64,000 nt of DNA, from NCBI RefSeq assembly GCF_002901865.1, contig NZ_PPQF01000028.1, positions 1 through 64,000 of the forward strand, written 5' to 3'. The translations under genes were made by a program, and so were the position numbers. Source of the stretch: Staphylococcus agnetis (GTDB lineage Bacteria > Bacillota > Bacilli > Staphylococcales > Staphylococcaceae). Shown here piece after piece: positions 1 through 9,277 of this stretch (position 1 is its first letter; every line of letters starts with the position of its first letter). The notes under the pieces were generated by a model. That model was not told the origin of the DNA and ran no database searches. It saw nothing but the letters and a program-made list of their open reading frames with translations.

Positions 1-21
1 TATTTTTTTAAAATAATATAT

Positions 22-72
22 AAAAAGAATCGATTGAGTAAAAATGATTTTACCTAATCGATTCTTTTTTTT
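22..72. terminator. Bidirectional terminator downstream of fabI
   Basis: A 14-bp inverted repeat (22-35 against 56-69) is followed by a T run on the plus strand and preceded by an A-rich run that serves as the U tract on the minus strand. It lies just past the fabI stop and could also end a gene entering from the left. Confidence 0.8.
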
Positions 73-112
73 GGCTGAGAATTATGTCCCAGCCCCTTTA
101 AACTGTTTATAA

Positions 113-883
113 TTAACGAATCGCATGATAACCAGCGTCAACATGAATATTTTCGCCAGTTACACCACTTGAAAAATCACTCAATAAGTATGCAGCCGTT
201 TTACCAACTTCCTCTTGGTTTACATTACGTTGTAACGGTGCACGTTGTTCGATTTCTTTTAAAATAGATGTAAAGTTTCCTACACCACGTGAGCTTAATG
301 TTTTAATAGGACCAGCAGAAATACAATTGACGCGAATATTATCTTGACCTAAATCAGCGGCTAAATATTTGACGCTTGCTTCTAAACTTGCTTTTGCAAT
401 CCCCATCACGTTGTAGTTCGGTACCGCAAACTCACCACCGATATATGAAGAGGTCACGATGCTACCGCCATCATTCATGATTTTGCGTGCTTCACGCGCA
501 ACGATAGTAAGTGAATAAGAACTAATGTCTTGTGCTAATAAGAAACCGTCACGAGATGTTTCAGAATAACGTCCACGTAATTCCTCAACACGTGCAAAAG
601 CGATTGAATGGAATACGCCATCTATATTACCAACGTCTTTACCGATTTGTTCAAATCCTTTTTCTACGTCTTCGTCACTTTGTACATCGATTTGATATAC
701 ATGTTTTTCTTTTTGATTGAGTTGATCGATTAATTTATCTAATTCATTAAAACTACGTTCTTTACGGTATGTAAATACAAGATTTGCTCCTAATTCGTCT
801 AAAACTTTCGCGACGCCAAAACCAATACTTCTTTTATTGGCGATCCCCATAATGACATATGTTTTACCTTCTAAATTCATCAC
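113..883 (-). CDS. fabI: Enoyl-[acyl-carrier-protein] reductase FabI
   Basis: This is the NAD(P)H-dependent enoyl-ACP reductase of type II fatty acid synthesis, which carries out the last reduction of each elongation cycle in the cytosol. The 256 residues form a short-chain dehydrogenase fold. The N-terminal nucleotide-binding stretch reads GIANKRSIG, and the FabI catalytic pattern Tyr-x6-Lys is present as YNVMGIAK near residues 157-164, with the partner Tyr about ten residues earlier. This is the triclosan-target family. The start at 883 is a GTG directly followed by an in-frame ATG (880); an AAGGAG box fits the GTG better, and that gives the usual 256-residue length. The gene is monocistronic, with its own promoter and a possible FapR site upstream. 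Confidence 0.97.
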   Translation of the reverse strand: MMNLEGKTYVIMGIANKRSIGFGVAKVLDELGANLVFTYRKERSFNELDKLIDQLNQKEKHVYQIDVQSDEDVEKGFEQIGKDVGNIDGVFHSIAFARVEELRGRYSETSRDGFLLAQDISSYSLTIVAREARKIMNDGGSIVTSSYIGGEFAVPNYNVMGIAKASLEASVKYLAADLGQDNIRVNCISAGPIKTLSSRGVGNFTSILKEIEQRAPLQRNVNQEEVGKTAAYLLSDFSSGVTGENIHVDAGYHAIR

Positions 884-914
884 AATGAATTACTCCTTTA
901 AAATAAAATTTGCT

Positions 915-945
915 ATATTACTTTAATTTTAACATCTGGTCTTAA
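915..945 (-). promoter_or_regulatory. Putative fabI promoter with FapR-like operator
   Basis: On the minus strand a -10-like TAATAT (920-915) lies about 35 nt upstream of fabI. Just above it, 929-945 reads as an imperfect 17-bp palindrome that matches 14 of 17 positions of the FapR operator seen at fabH in this same window. Its position over the -35 region suits a repressor. The promoter and operator are inferred from sequence only, and the match is weaker than at fabH. Confidence 0.45.
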
Positions 946-973
946 ATTTTAAAAATCAAATCTCTTTAAAATG

Positions 974-1018
974 AAAAACAAGCAAAATACTCACTATGAT
1001 TTAGAGCATTCTGCTTGT
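974..1018 (-). terminator. Terminator of the relQ-cpaA operon
   Basis: The inverted repeat ACAAGCA...TGCTTGT (979-992 against 1004-1018) is followed on the minus strand by a T-rich tract. It sits just downstream of the cpaA stop codon and separates that operon from fabI. Confidence 0.75.
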
Positions 1019-1024
1019 CTTCAT

Positions 1025-2860
1025 TTACTTAAACATCTCTAATTCGATTTTCAGTTGATCGACATATTCTTTAGAGCCTGTCACAATGAGGCGATCGCCA
1101 TATTGTAATTTCGTATCCCCGTGTGGCACGATAGATTCATTATTTCGTATGATTCTGACAAAGATAATATCACCATCAAACGGGAAATTACGTAACTGCG
1201 TTTGGTCAAACGCATAATTAAACATCCCAATTTCATAAATGGATGTTTCTACATTACTTAACAAGTTAAGCATGTTTGGTGTTTCAATCATTCCTTTTAG
1301 TAAAATTTGATTACTTTGGAAATTACTAAAAATTTCAATTCCTTGTGACTTTAATGTTTGTTCCTCATCATTTGTTTCTAAACGACAAATGACACGTTCA
1401 ACACCGAACTCTTTAGCCATTAATGCCACTTTTCTATTAATCGCATCATCATTTGTTGAACACACCACAATGTCACTTTCAAACAAACCTAAACGCTCTA
1501 ACATTTTTGATTCGTAATCTGCAATTTCGACCATTGTGATTTCGTCTGATAAAATACGGTGGTCTGTTAAATCTTTACGATAATATAATGTGACCTTGTA
1601 TAGATGCGATTGTAAACTTTGTGCAATAGGAATAGACAATTGATTCTTCCCAATCATTGCTACTTTAATTGAGCGTTGCATCTCATCTGGTAATGGAAAC
1701 ATCTTTTTAAAGACGATGGGTACGAACACACACGTAACCACAGCACTTAAAATTAAAATCCCTGAAATATCTGAACTAATTGTTCCTAAACGCTCCGCAA
1801 TTTTGGCAGCTGCGATAACCAATGACAACGTTGAAGTCAATAAAAATGCTGAAGCAATGGTTGTCTTCATATCAAACCACTTTTTAATGATGAGTACAGG
1901 AATTAATTTTGAAATTAAAAATGCAAAAATTAATACTGGAATGATAATGAGAATCGTTGGATTTTTAATTAACGATGGAATGTCTAAATCCACCCCTACC
2001 ATAATAAAGAATATTGGGATAAAGAAGCCATATCCAAATGAGTCTAACTTCTCTACTAACTCTTTATCAGGTTGCAATAACGAAACGACAACACCGGCTA
2101 AAAATGCTCCTAAAATATGTTCCGCGCCAACACCTTCAGCAAGTGCAACTAATAAAATAATCAGAGCAAATACCGCACGAATGCCGATTTGCGTCGTTCC
2201 AGCCATTAATTTATTCAGAAATGGTGCTTTTTTGAATAAACCACCTACGACGTAAAAGACGATTGTAAACACGACTAAAATACCAATTAGCCAAATCGTG
2301 CCACCACCTTTGGCATGAATAGCACCATAAACAGTAAGTAGTAACATGGTTGCCAAATCAGCAAGAACAGCAACAAGCAAAATAAACTGTCCGATTGTCG
2401 TACTCATAATATTCATTTCTTTTAACGTGGGCACAACAACACCCAGTGAAATTGTAGAAATGATAATGATCATAAGTAGCACGTCATTAATTAAGCCAAT
2501 CCACATAAAGCCAAATGCAAGAACAATAGATATTGCCATTATAAATATAAACACATAAAATGCGAGTGATAAATGACTCGGTCCTTGCGTTTGTTCTTTT
2601 TTAGGTTTCCCTTTTTCTTTCTTGAAGGCATTAAAATCTATTTCTAAACCACTTAAGAACATTAAAAAGATAAACCCTAATGTTGAAAGTATATTTAGAA
2701 CATCATCTATATGTACTAAATGTAAAAATGAATTACCAATCACAATACCCATCAAAATTTCTGCCACAACAACAGGTAAAAATGAAATCCTTAGTCGATT
2801 GACTAAAATGGGCGTGAGTAGTGCAGCGATAATCACTACAACAAGCGATACAAATTCCAT
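1025..2860 (-). CDS. cpaA: CPA2-family monovalent cation/H+ antiporter with RCK domains (CpaA-like)
   Basis: This is a 611-residue membrane antiporter of the KefB/CPA2 type. About a dozen hydrophobic segments fill residues 1-385. A Rossmann-like RCK_N domain follows (about 398-515), then an RCK_C domain (about 530-611). The S. aureus homologue at the same locus, between mgtE and fabI, is CpaA, whose RCK_C domain binds c-di-AMP; family and locus both support that identity. The expected role is K+ or Na+ exchange for H+ under c-di-AMP control. The gene follows mgtE after 10 bp and has a strong GGAGGGG box, so it is translated as the last gene of that operon. The RCK_N loop reads GKNQLS rather than GxGxxG, which makes classical NAD binding doubtful. 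Confidence 0.9.
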   Translation of the reverse strand: MEFVSLVVVIIAALLTPILVNRLRISFLPVVVAEILMGIVIGNSFLHLVHIDDVLNILSTLGFIFLMFLSGLEIDFNAFKKEKGKPKKEQTQGPSHLSLAFYVFIFIMAISIVLAFGFMWIGLINDVLLMIIIISTISLGVVVPTLKEMNIMSTTIGQFILLVAVLADLATMLLLTVYGAIHAKGGGTIWLIGILVVFTIVFYVVGGLFKKAPFLNKLMAGTTQIGIRAVFALIILLVALAEGVGAEHILGAFLAGVVVSLLQPDKELVEKLDSFGYGFFIPIFFIMVGVDLDIPSLIKNPTILIIIPVLIFAFLISKLIPVLIIKKWFDMKTTIASAFLLTSTLSLVIAAAKIAERLGTISSDISGILILSAVVTCVFVPIVFKKMFPLPDEMQRSIKVAMIGKNQLSIPIAQSLQSHLYKVTLYYRKDLTDHRILSDEITMVEIADYESKMLERLGLFESDIVVCSTNDDAINRKVALMAKEFGVERVICRLETNDEEQTLKSQGIEIFSNFQSNQILLKGMIETPNMLNLLSNVETSIYEIGMFNYAFDQTQLRNFPFDGDIIFVRIIRNNESIVPHGDTKLQYGDRLIVTGSKEYVDQLKIELEMFK

Positions 2861-2870
2861 AGGCCCCTCC

Positions 2871-4256
2871 TTATACCAAATATGTCATAAAAGTAGTTGC
2901 GAGTCCGAAATAGATCAGCATACTCACAATGTCGTTTATCGTTGTGATAAAAGGCCCGCTTGCAACAGCTGGGTCAATACCAATTTTATTCATAATAAGT
3001 GGAATCACTGAACCTATCGTTGTTCCTACTGTCATCGCAATGGTCAAACTACTACCGACGATTAAACCAAGAATAGGTTCACGATAGATAAGTAAAATAA
3101 TAAAAAATAAACTTGTTGCACAGCAGATACCTGTTAACAGTCCACTACCTGATTCACGCAGTGCAAGTTTAAATTTACTCTTTTCATCAATTTCACCAGT
3201 CGAAATATTACGTACAGCAACGGCAAGTGATTGTGTTCCTGAATTCCCTGACATCCCACTGATAATTGGAATAAATGCAGCAAGTAATGCTACTTTTTCT
3301 AATGTTTCTTCAAAAGATCCTAAAATTGAAGCTGTAATCATACCGAGCACAGTTAAAATCATTAACCATGGTAAACGCTTTAAAGCTGTTTTAACAATTG
3401 AATCATCAGTCGAATCGATATCCGAAACCCCGGCTAAACGTGAGTAGTCCTCACTCGCCTCTTCATCCATAACATCGACGATATCGTCAATTGTAATGAT
3501 ACCCAACAAATGATTTTGATAATCCACAACCGGCATCGCGATAAAGTCATAATCTCGCATCGTTTGCGCAACATCTTCTTGGTCATCCGCGACATTTGCG
3601 CTAATGACACGTTCACTCATAATATCTTCAATGTAGGCATCATTTTCGGCTACAATTAAATCTCTTAAAGAAATTACACCGACAAGTTTTTTCTGTTCAT
3701 CTACAACGAAAATAACGTAAATTGTCTCAGCGTCTGGTGCTTGTTCTTTAACCCGCATCATTGCTTCATGAACTGGCGTATTAATTGTTAACGAAATAAA
3801 TTCCGTTGTCATAATACCGCCGGCGGTATCTTCATCATAATGTAATAAAGCTTTAATTTCAGAAGCGTCTTCTTTATTCATGAGTAATAGTAAACTCGCG
3901 ATTTTACGCTTCGTTAGTTGGTTTAAAATATCAACGGCATTATCATATGACATATGTTCAAGAATTTGACTTGCATACGTTGCATTCATTTCCTCGAATA
4001 AATCTTCATAAGCTTCTTCATCTATTTCTAAATGCTCGAAAAATTCTGCGACTTCTTCAGGTGAAAGGAATTGATACATTTTCTGACGAATATCACTTTC
4101 ACTTTCCTCGAAATATTCACTTTGTTCATACGAGTGGAGTTCAAGAAATGCGTGTCGAAACCCATCAATATCATTCTTTAAAATGTATTCATCAAGTAAC
4201 GCTTTATCATACATTTCTTCATCGTCTAAAACTAATTGCTCTCTTTCATCCATCAT
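2871..4256 (-). CDS. mgtE: Magnesium transporter MgtE
   Basis: This is a Mg2+-gated Mg2+ channel/transporter of the cytoplasmic membrane. It has an acidic N-terminal MgtE_N superhelical domain (about residues 25-130), two CBS domains (about 135-258) that sense Mg2+, and a C-terminal pore of five hydrophobic helices (about 285-461), which is the complete family architecture. The reading frame is open to 4271, but the Shine-Dalgarno GGAGGTGG lies inside that extension. The ATG at 4256, five bases past the box, is therefore the likely start (461 residues). It sits between rluA and cpaA in the relQ operon, with short gaps on both sides. Confidence 0.94.
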   Translation of the reverse strand: MMDEREQLVLDDEEMYDKALLDEYILKNDIDGFRHAFLELHSYEQSEYFEESESDIRQKMYQFLSPEEVAEFFEHLEIDEEAYEDLFEEMNATYASQILEHMSYDNAVDILNQLTKRKIASLLLLMNKEDASEIKALLHYDEDTAGGIMTTEFISLTINTPVHEAMMRVKEQAPDAETIYVIFVVDEQKKLVGVISLRDLIVAENDAYIEDIMSERVISANVADDQEDVAQTMRDYDFIAMPVVDYQNHLLGIITIDDIVDVMDEEASEDYSRLAGVSDIDSTDDSIVKTALKRLPWLMILTVLGMITASILGSFEETLEKVALLAAFIPIISGMSGNSGTQSLAVAVRNISTGEIDEKSKFKLALRESGSGLLTGICCATSLFFIILLIYREPILGLIVGSSLTIAMTVGTTIGSVIPLIMNKIGIDPAVASGPFITTINDIVSMLIYFGLATTFMTYLV

Positions 4257-4283
4257 TTTGGCCACCTCCATCTCTCATGTTTC

Positions 4284-5138
4284 TTACAAAGTCATCAACA
4301 ATTGGTGAAAATCAGGATGATTATTTTTGATATGTACGACCGCCTTTGTAATTGGATGTGTAAATTTAATTTCTGCACATTTTAGTAATTGTGTGGCATG
4401 CATAGGATGCGGGTTCCCGTATAATCCATCTCCCACTATAGGTGCTCCTATATGTTGAAAATGCACACGAATTTGATGTGTTCTTCCCGTAACAAGTTTA
4501 ACACGGCATAAAGTATAAGTCTTGAAGTTTTTAATAGGCCAGTACAACGTTTTCGCATATTTGCCATCGTTTGAAATACTGCGTGTGATAATACTATTTT
4601 GTGTTCTTGCAATAGGCGCCTCAATCTCATCATAGTGAGTTAAAGTTCCCTCACATATACATTCATAATATTTGTCGATGTCTGTATGTGTCATTAAATG
4701 GTGCAAATGACGTGATTTGGCAAATATCACAATGCCCATCGTATGACGATCTAAACGCGTGACAATATGTGGTATCCCTTTTTCTTGATAGTTTTGCATA
4801 TGGTTTAGTGCTTGCTCCACTAAACTGTGATGCGGATGTTCACGTGAGGGTGCACTATTTTGATGCGCAGGTTTTGCAACAATTAAAAGCCATGCATCTT
4901 CATAAAGTATTGTTAACGGCGCATCGAAGGGGATTAAGTTGTCACTCGGCACTTCTTCAGGTAAATGCACTTCAACTTTATCTCCTACAGTAAGCATTTC
5001 TCTTACTGTGACAGGTTGCTGATTAACAAGTAAAGCGCCATTTTGTTTAATGGCGCTAATCGTCTTTTTAGAAAACTGTTGCTCATATAAAAATGTTTTA
5101 AGTTGCATATTTTCTTGAATCGTATACGTAAATATCAT
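4284..5138 (-). CDS. RluA-family RNA pseudouridine synthase
   Basis: This 284-residue enzyme converts uridine to pseudouridine in RNA. An S4-like RNA-binding segment comes first (about 10-60). The catalytic domain follows, with the RLD motif in [11 protein letters not shown]; Asp130 is the expected nucleophile. The RNA target cannot be read from sequence: RluA-type paralogues act on 23S rRNA or tRNA, and this one corresponds to the Bacillus yjbO-type gene next to nadK. Its start overlaps the end of nadK by 4 bp, which indicates translational coupling in the operon. Confidence 0.9.
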   Translation of the reverse strand: MIFTYTIQENMQLKTFLYEQQFSKKTISAIKQNGALLVNQQPVTVREMLTVGDKVEVHLPEEVPSDNLIPFDAPLTILYEDAWLLIVAKPAHQNSAPSREHPHHSLVEQALNHMQNYQEKGIPHIVTRLDRHTMGIVIFAKSRHLHHLMTHTDIDKYYECICEGTLTHYDEIEAPIARTQNSIITRSISNDGKYAKTLYWPIKNFKTYTLCRVKLVTGRTHQIRVHFQHIGAPIVGDGLYGNPHPMHATQLLKCAEIKFTHPITKAVVHIKNNHPDFHQLLMTL

Positions 5139-5944
5139 ACATCATCGCCACTTGAAATAAACGAATCATGCACACGTTTCCAAAATGGAAAAGGTCTAAA
5201 ACGCGCAAAACGGATTTTTTCATTGGCAACACGGTATTGTATTGCGTTTACGTTTTTGTGCTTAATACTCACATGGTCGATGGTTGTTAATATTGAATCA
5301 TGATTCACTGGCTTAATATGACACGTATGATGCTTAGGTAGCACTAAAGGTGATCCAACCGTTCTAAATACCCGATTATTAATCGATGCAATTTCTGCAA
5401 TTTGAATCGCTTCTAAAGACGGATGTATTAATGCCCCTCCTAACGCTTTATTATAAGCTGTTGAACCTGATGGTGTCGAAATACACAACCCATCACCTCG
5501 AAAACGCTCAAAATGTTGCCCTCGAATGTCTAAATCAACGACAAGCGTTGTACCGTTTTCAGTTTTCATTGTTGCTTCATTCAGCGCCAGGTGTCGTGTT
5601 TCATATCCTTTATCATTATACCTTACAATGATTTCAAGTAAGGGATATTCAATAACTTGAAACTCAGAATTGTTAATTTCAATAATAAGTTTCTCTACTT
5701 CATGTGGTAACCAATCCGCATAAAATCCGAGATGACCCGTGTGAATCCCTACAAATGCACATCTAGATAACATATGACTATATTGGTGAAAGGCTTGCAA
5801 TAACGTGCCATCTCCACCAACAGAAATGACAATTTCAGGATTGTCGTGATCTTCAATCATTTTAAAGTCGCGCATATGACTCAACATTTTATGCTTTAAC
5901 GCTTCTGATTTGGCATCGCCCTTAGACAAAATAACAAAACGCAT
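5135..5944 (-). CDS. nadK: NAD kinase
   Basis: NAD kinase phosphorylates NAD+ to NADP+, the cell's only route to NADP, in the cytosol. The 269 residues contain the diagnostic GGDGT motif at 43-47 and the second conserved block [12 protein letters not shown] near 160. Length equals that of staphylococcal NadK. The ATG overlaps the relQ stop (TAATG) and the stop overlaps rluA, so all three genes are read as a unit. Confidence 0.95.
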   Translation of the reverse strand: MRFVILSKGDAKSEALKHKMLSHMRDFKMIEDHDNPEIVISVGGDGTLLQAFHQYSHMLSRCAFVGIHTGHLGFYADWLPHEVEKLIIEINNSEFQVIEYPLLEIIVRYNDKGYETRHLALNEATMKTENGTTLVVDLDIRGQHFERFRGDGLCISTPSGSTAYNKALGGALIHPSLEAIQIAEIASINNRVFRTVGSPLVLPKHHTCHIKPVNHDSILTTIDHVSIKHKNVNAIQYRVANEKIRFARFRPFPFWKRVHDSFISSGDDV

Positions 5945-6588
5945 TACTCCACCCCACGGTTTTCATGCTTATCTGCACGTTTTTTGGAATAGAACTTTTG
6001 AGCTTCTTTAATTTCTTCTTTAATTTCAGACATTTCTTCATCGAGTAGAAAAGCCGCTTCAGCTGCACGTTCTAAACGCTTTTGAATTTCAGGAGGATAA
6101 TCTCCATCATATTTGTATCGCAAAGTATGTTCAATTGTTGCCCAAAAATTCATCGCCAAAGTTCTGATTTGGATTTCAGCTAGAATAGATTTTTGACCTT
6201 CTAGCGTTTCAATTGGATATTCAATAATCACATGGTACGAACGATATCCACTTTGTTTCGTGTCTTTAATGTAATCACGCTCTTCAACTACTTTAAAATC
6301 TTTTCGTTGTCTTAAAAGCTCCACAACTTTATCAATATCATCCACAAATTGACACATCATACGTAATCCAGCAATGTCATACATTTCTTCACGCAGACGG
6401 TCAAATGGAATGCCCCTTTTATTCGCCTTATCAATGATACTTGTAATCGGTTTAACACGCCCAGTAACGAATTCAATAGGCGAATTATGTTCGGTCACTT
6501 GATACTCTTTTCGTAACCCTTTAAGTTTTATTTTAAGTTCATCAATGGCTTGACGATAAGGCGCAAGAAAAATTTCCCACTGGTTCAT
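5944..6588 (-). CDS. relQ: Small alarmone synthetase RelQ (GTP pyrophosphokinase)
   Basis: RelQ is a stand-alone (p)ppGpp synthetase of 214 residues. Only the RelA_SpoT synthetase domain is present, with no hydrolase or regulatory domain. Visible motifs are DIAGLRMMC (72-80), SGYRSYHV (113-120) for pyrophosphate transfer, EIQIRT (138-143) and [11 protein letters not shown] (149-159). The charged C-terminal helix is typical of the tetrameric RelQ/SAS1 group and not of RelP. Members of this group are induced by cell-wall stress and bind single-stranded RNA. It is the second gene of the operon and is followed directly by nadK. Confidence 0.95.
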   Translation of the reverse strand: MNQWEIFLAPYRQAIDELKIKLKGLRKEYQVTEHNSPIEFVTGRVKPITSIIDKANKRGIPFDRLREEMYDIAGLRMMCQFVDDIDKVVELLRQRKDFKVVEERDYIKDTKQSGYRSYHVIIEYPIETLEGQKSILAEIQIRTLAMNFWATIEHTLRYKYDGDYPPEIQKRLERAAEAAFLLDEEMSEIKEEIKEAQKFYSKKRADKHENRGVE

Positions 6589-6604
6589 TTTACCTCACTC
6601 CGCT

Positions 6605-6952
6605 TCATACTAACTCAAAAGTCTCTTCAACGGCTGATACAAATGCATTACCATAATTGGAGTTACCTTCGATATTATCTAGTAAGTAGTCTAATTCATC
6701 TTTAAATTGTGTTAATTTTATCGTATCGTTTATCACAATTTGTTTATCTCTATGCTCATGAAGCATAGACCAAGTTTCCTGAACAAATATGAGATATGAA
6801 AACGAGGACCCATTATCCATTAAATAAACGAAAGAAAAATGATCACTATCAACAATCATTTGACCGACTTCAGTCAAACCTTCAGTTGACTTATCTGTAT
6901 AACATAATACTTGATTATCTTGAATTTTAATTTCATTAACATAAATACGCAT
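6605..6952 (-). CDS. UPF0738 family protein of unknown function
   Basis: This is a 115-residue acidic soluble protein with no known catalytic motif. It belongs to UPF0738, a family usually found directly upstream of relQ in staphylococci (yjbL-type in Bacillus). The open frame extends upstream to 7045, but an AGGAGGAG box five bases before the ATG at 6952 fixes that codon as the start and gives the usual family length. It is the first gene of the relQ-nadK-rluA-mgtE-cpaA operon, 16 bp before relQ. The function is not known. Confidence 0.85.
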   Translation of the reverse strand: MRIYVNEIKIQDNQVLCYTDKSTEGLTEVGQMIVDSDHFSFVYLMDNGSSFSYLIFVQETWSMLHEHRDKQIVINDTIKLTQFKDELDYLLDNIEGNSNYGNAFVSAVEETFELV

Positions 6953-7242
6953 ACGTTCTCCTCCTATATGGGGCTTTAAAACAAAAAGACCCATATTTAC
7001 ATTGTTCAGTTTTATATGACTCAATAATTGCGAGTAAAAATTCACAACCTTAATATCATACTTGTTGATAGCATCAATACTTTCCTTGATTCCTATCGCT
7101 ATTTTTTAATATGAGGCAAACTGCCTTATCATAATACAGTTTAACATAATTCTTAACACGTCTCATCGACTATCACTCAAATTGTAAATACTTTTAAACA
7201 CATGCAAACTTAGGCATAATATGGATTAAGGAGTGAACACGA

Positions 7243-7839
7243 ATGGCAATCGAACAAGAAATTGAATTTAAACAGTTGTTAACTTTATCCCAATACGAAG
7301 ATTTCAAAGCATCTTATTTTACGAATACTGAACCTAAAACTCAAGTTAACTATTATATTGATACGCCTGATTTTCAAATTCAATCTCAAAAAATGGCCCT
7401 ACGGATAAGAGTGAAAGACGGCAAACCGAATGAAATGACGTTAAAAGTACCGTTGTCAGTCGGTTTAAATGAATACAATTTTGAGACGTCCATCGAACCT
7501 ACAGAAGGGTTGCGTATTGATGAAAATCACATTCCGAGTGATATTTTAAATATTTTACAAAAAAATCATATTTCCGTTAAGTCATTAAAAGTCTTAGGCG
7601 CATTAAAAACGGTGCGTTATGAAAAAATTTTAGAAGATGGATTACTTGTCTTAGATCATAGTCTCTATCTTGGAAAAGAAGATTTTGAATTGGAATTTGA
7701 AGTCAAAGATTACGATAAAGGAAAACAAGCTTTTGAAACATTACTAAACCAATTTCAATTAATTCATATCGAACCCAAAAATAAAGTACGACGCTTTTTT
7801 GAATATCAAGCTTTTATAAATCAGCGTGAACACAAATAG
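7243..7839 (+). CDS. CYTH domain protein (YjbK-like)
   Basis: This 198-residue CYTH-fold protein has the signature ExExK at Glu6, Glu8 and Lys10, and further charged strands that line the tunnel (KMALRIRVKDG, MTLKVP, ELEFEVKD). CYTH enzymes bind triphosphates with divalent metal and act as triphosphatases or adenylate cyclases. The bacterial YjbK subgroup has no settled substrate; inorganic triphosphate is a reasonable guess. It is preceded by AAGGAG and is transcribed divergently from the alarmone operon, ahead of the haemoglobin and yjbH genes. Confidence 0.88.
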   Translation: MAIEQEIEFKQLLTLSQYEDFKASYFTNTEPKTQVNYYIDTPDFQIQSQKMALRIRVKDGKPNEMTLKVPLSVGLNEYNFETSIEPTEGLRIDENHIPSDILNILQKNHISVKSLKVLGALKTVRYEKILEDGLLVLDHSLYLGKEDFELEFEVKDYDKGKQAFETLLNQFQLIHIEPKNKVRRFFEYQAFINQREHK

Positions 7840-7923
7840 GCATTGTATAAGTGTTTTTACTTTGATATGTAAAAATTCATGTTATTATTTATGTATATCA
7901 AAACTAACGATTAAGGTGATGAA

Positions 7924-8295
7924 ATGCCTCCAACACCGTATGAAGTGATTGGTCAAGATGCTTTATATAAGATGATTGACCATTTTTATATTTTAGTTGA
8001 ACAAGATGATCGAATAAATCATTTATTTCCAGGGGATTTTAACGAAACAAGTCGCAAACAAAAGCAATTTCTCACTCAATTTTTAGGTGGGCCAAGTTTA
8101 TATACTGATGAACACGGGCACCCCATGTTACGAAAACGTCATTTACCTTTTAAAATTGATGAAGCAGCGAAAAATGCTTGGTTAGAAAATATGCAGATCG
8201 CTATAGACAATGCACAATTACCCCATGGTGTGGGTGATTACTTGTATGAGCGTTTAAAGTTAACCGCATCACATATGGTTAACACAGAATATTAA
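7924..8295 (+). CDS. Truncated haemoglobin, group II (YjbI-like)
   Basis: This is a 123-residue 2/2 globin. The proximal haem ligand is likely His73 in KRHLPFKID. Tyr22 (B10) and Trp86 (G8) are the residues typical of group II truncated haemoglobins. In staphylococci and bacilli the gene is co-transcribed with yjbH, and this fits: yjbH follows after 14 bp. Proposed roles are binding or detoxification of O2, NO or peroxide. It has an AAGGTGATGAA ribosome-binding region, and an AT-rich 84-bp gap after the CYTH gene may hold its promoter. Confidence 0.92.
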   Translation: MPPTPYEVIGQDALYKMIDHFYILVEQDDRINHLFPGDFNETSRKQKQFLTQFLGGPSLYTDEHGHPMLRKRHLPFKIDEAAKNAWLENMQIAIDNAQLPHGVGDYLYERLKLTASHMVNTEY

Positions 8296-8309
8296 TTGTA
8301 GGTGAAAAT

Positions 8310-9104
8310 ATGACGAAAGAATTACGAGCTGTTGTTCATAGTTGTCAAGAAGAAGCGAATACGAATCTTTCTCCTGTGAGCAAAATTGAAATTTATTCTT
8401 TTTTCGATCCTTTTAGCAAAGATAGCTTTAAATTATCTGCCGTTTTATCGAAATTAAAAATTGAATACAGCCAATATATCCGCATTCGTCATATCCTAAA
8501 TCCTTCCTTACGGGTGTTGACCAAATGCCAAGCACAGAGTACATGTGACCGTGACAATATTGCGCTAGCATTCAAAGCGGCAGAATTACAAGGACGTGCA
8601 CGTGCACATCGTTTTATGCATCTCATTCAAAATGAAATTATTCCAAAACCAGATATTGTCACAGAAGCTATGATATCTAAATGTATCGTCAATGCTGGAT
8701 TGGATTATGATGTATTTCAGGAGGATTTAATTCATGGTAATTTACGTGAAAGCTTAAAAGTTGATTTGCATATTGCACGTGAAATGGAAGTTGATATGGC
8801 ACCTTCCCTCGTATTTTTCAACGAGGATATTCAAGAGGAAGGATTAAAAGTTGAAGGACTGTATCCGTATCACATCTATACGTATATCATTAATGAGATG
8901 ATGGGATGTCAAATTGAAAAACAACTCCCACCAAAATTAGCAACATACATTCATCAAAAACAATTAGTTACTGAAGAAGAACTATTAACCATTTATGAAT
9001 GGCCTGAGAAGACATTAAAAAAAGAATTAAAGAAATTGCTCTTACAACAGAAGATTGAAAAGATAAAGTATCCTGGTGGAGAATTTTGGAAGTCTAAAAT
9101 GTAA
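8310..9104 (+). CDS. yjbH: ClpXP adaptor YjbH (targets Spx)
   Basis: YjbH is a 264-residue cytosolic adaptor with a thioredoxin/DsbA-like fold that delivers the transcription factor Spx to ClpXP; loss of YjbH raises Spx and alters oxidative stress and beta-lactam responses in S. aureus. Identification rests on full-length similarity to the staphylococcal protein, including the central region around CQAQSTCDRDNIALAFKAAE and the helical C-terminus, and on the yjbI-yjbH pairing. No CxxC active site is kept at the N-terminus, as in the S. aureus form. Its substrate gene spx lies about 4 kb away on the other strand. Confidence 0.93.
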   Translation: MTKELRAVVHSCQEEANTNLSPVSKIEIYSFFDPFSKDSFKLSAVLSKLKIEYSQYIRIRHILNPSLRVLTKCQAQSTCDRDNIALAFKAAELQGRARAHRFMHLIQNEIIPKPDIVTEAMISKCIVNAGLDYDVFQEDLIHGNLRESLKVDLHIAREMEVDMAPSLVFFNEDIQEEGLKVEGLYPYHIYTYIINEMMGCQIEKQLPPKLATYIHQKQLVTEEELLTIYEWPEKTLKKELKKLLLQQKIEKIKYPGGEFWKSKM

Positions 9105-9130
9105 GATAAAGATATATATATATTTATAAA

Positions 9131-9162
9131 GTTGGAACATTGTTTTGTTCCAACTTTTTTGT
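9131..9162 (+). terminator. Terminator of the yjbI-yjbH transcript
   Basis: A GTTGGAAC/GTTCCAAC stem is followed by a T run, 27 bp past the yjbH stop. Confidence 0.85.
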
Positions 9163-9174
9163 GTAAAAAAGCAT

Positions 9175-9271
9175 AAAAAAAACGCCGTGTTCTGACACGG
9201 CGCTAAACAAAGGGGATGGGAGAAATTTTTCACTTCAAACAAAGGGGTATGTTTGTTATGTGATTAATTTC
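9175..9271 (-). ncRNA. rsaE: Small regulatory RNA RsaE (RoxS)
   Basis: This is the conserved Firmicute trans-acting small RNA, about 97 nt, between pepF and yjbH as in S. aureus. The RNA starts near 9271 (GAAATTAATCACATAAC). It has two C-rich single-stranded motifs: ACCCCTTTG around 9240-9248, and a CCCATCCCCTTTG segment around 9207-9219. It ends in a GC-rich hairpin (9183-9202) with a U tract. In S. aureus these UCCC motifs pair with Shine-Dalgarno sequences of TCA-cycle, folate, arginine-degradation and opp3 mRNAs. Recognition is by direct sequence recall, not database search. It is one of the best supported non-coding features here. Confidence 0.93.
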
Positions 9272-9277
9272 ATGCTC

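Noticed and set aside
1716-2255. 179-residue plus-strand frame opposite cpaA
   Set aside because: It is antisense to a conserved membrane protein, has low-complexity composition and no ribosome-binding site; other long antisense frames (22332, 26433, 30293, 62166) were dropped for the same reason.
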